From contig JBGAMU010000007.1 in assembly GCA_044222685.1 (NCBI GenBank), forward strand, positions 11,212 through 75,211: a DNA stretch of 64,000 nt, given 5' to 3'. Within the stretch, counting starts at the first letter, position 1, and each line of letters begins with the position of its first letter. This DNA comes from JAEUPI01 sp044222685. GTDB taxonomy: Bacteria > Pseudomonadota > Gammaproteobacteria > Burkholderiales > Burkholderiaceae_C. Of the stretch, positions 63,969 to 64,000 are shown piece by piece. The notes under the pieces are model-generated. The model was not told the DNA's origin and did not search any database. It was given only the letters and a program-made list of their open reading frames with translations. The position numbers were made by a program, and so were the translations under genes.

Positions 63969-64000
63969 ATGCCCAGAATCCGGACCACCGTCGTCGGCTC
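63969..64000 (+). CDS. Start of a MetE-like (cobalamin-independent methionine synthase family) gene, partial
   Basis: Only eleven codons are inside the window. They begin with an ATG at 63969 preceded by GAGGACAAGAGC, and read MPRIRTTVVGS. That N terminus is typical of short MetE C-terminal-domain relatives (IRTTVVGSYP). The identity is tentative because so little is visible. It is divergent from the PhyH operon and shares its operator region. Confidence 0.45.
   Translation, partial: MPRIRTTVVG

Overview
The window is one continuous stretch of a high-GC (roughly two thirds G+C by eye) bacterial chromosome. It is densely coded and has many ATGA/GTGA start-stop overlaps. Gene content and order (carB-greA-yhbY/rlmE-ftsH-folP-glmM; rpmE2-rho-trxA; ffs-dnaX-ybaB-recR; alaA-hom-thrC-mobB-moeA-moaD-moaE; nadB/nadC-nadA), a tripartite-tricarboxylate (Bug-type) binding protein, and protein sequences typical of the order all point to a betaproteobacterium of the Burkholderiales, probably near the Rubrivivax/Leptothrix/Methylibium group. 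No tRNA, rRNA, insertion sequence, prophage or CRISPR array was seen. One structural RNA gene, the 4.5S SRP RNA (ffs), lies just downstream of a PurM-like gene.

Layout. 1-8.3 kb: end of carB, greA, a small membrane protein, the divergent pair yhbY/rlmE, ftsH, folP, glmM, and a phoR sensor kinase without phoB or pst genes beside it. 8.3-12.2 kb (minus strand): a PMT-type glycosyltransferase, ribosomal protein bL31 type B, rho with a leader of about 200 nt, and trxA. 12.2-18.2 kb: a two-gene AddB/AddA-type helicase-nuclease pair for double-strand-break repair. 18.3-22.5 kb: two overlapping genes for signalling proteins. The first is a degenerate protein kinase fused to HDOD. The second is an intact Ser/Thr kinase fused to HDOD and GAF. 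22.6-27.2 kb: a secreted repeat protein, ffs, a divergent AIR-synthase paralogue, and dnaX-ybaB-recR. 27.2-32.3 kb: mltD, a methyltransferase, rnhA, moaA and an NlpC/P60 lipoprotein.

32.5-39.2 kb: propionyl-CoA synthetase, a secreted M3 oligopeptidase, a PIN-PhoH ATPase, a Bcp-type peroxiredoxin and an Mth938-like protein. 39.3-46.8 kb: a long plus-strand operon joining alanine and threonine biosynthesis (alaA, hom, thrC) to molybdopterin genes (mobB, moeA, moaD, moaE), then crcB and a flavin reductase. 46.8-49.5 kb: clpB behind a recognisable heat-shock (sigma-32) promoter. 49.5-55.8 kb: the NAD de novo genes nadB, nadC and nadA, flanked on both sides by two paralogous uncharacterised proteins with roadblock/LC7-like C-terminal domains.

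55.9-64.0 kb looks accessory. It holds an MFS transporter and a seven-gene minus-strand catabolic operon: PhyH-type dioxygenase, Gfo/Idh/MocA dehydrogenase, DUF993 aldolase-like protein, Bug binding protein, SDR, hydroxyisobutyrate-type dehydrogenase and TIM-barrel isomerase. The start of a MetE-like gene reads the other way at the right edge. The divergent promoter between them carries TGGTGA/TCACCA inverted repeats. The substrate is unknown. The best candidates for undescribed biology are the pseudokinase/kinase-HDOD pair, the roadblock-like paralogues around the NAD genes, and this catabolic operon.
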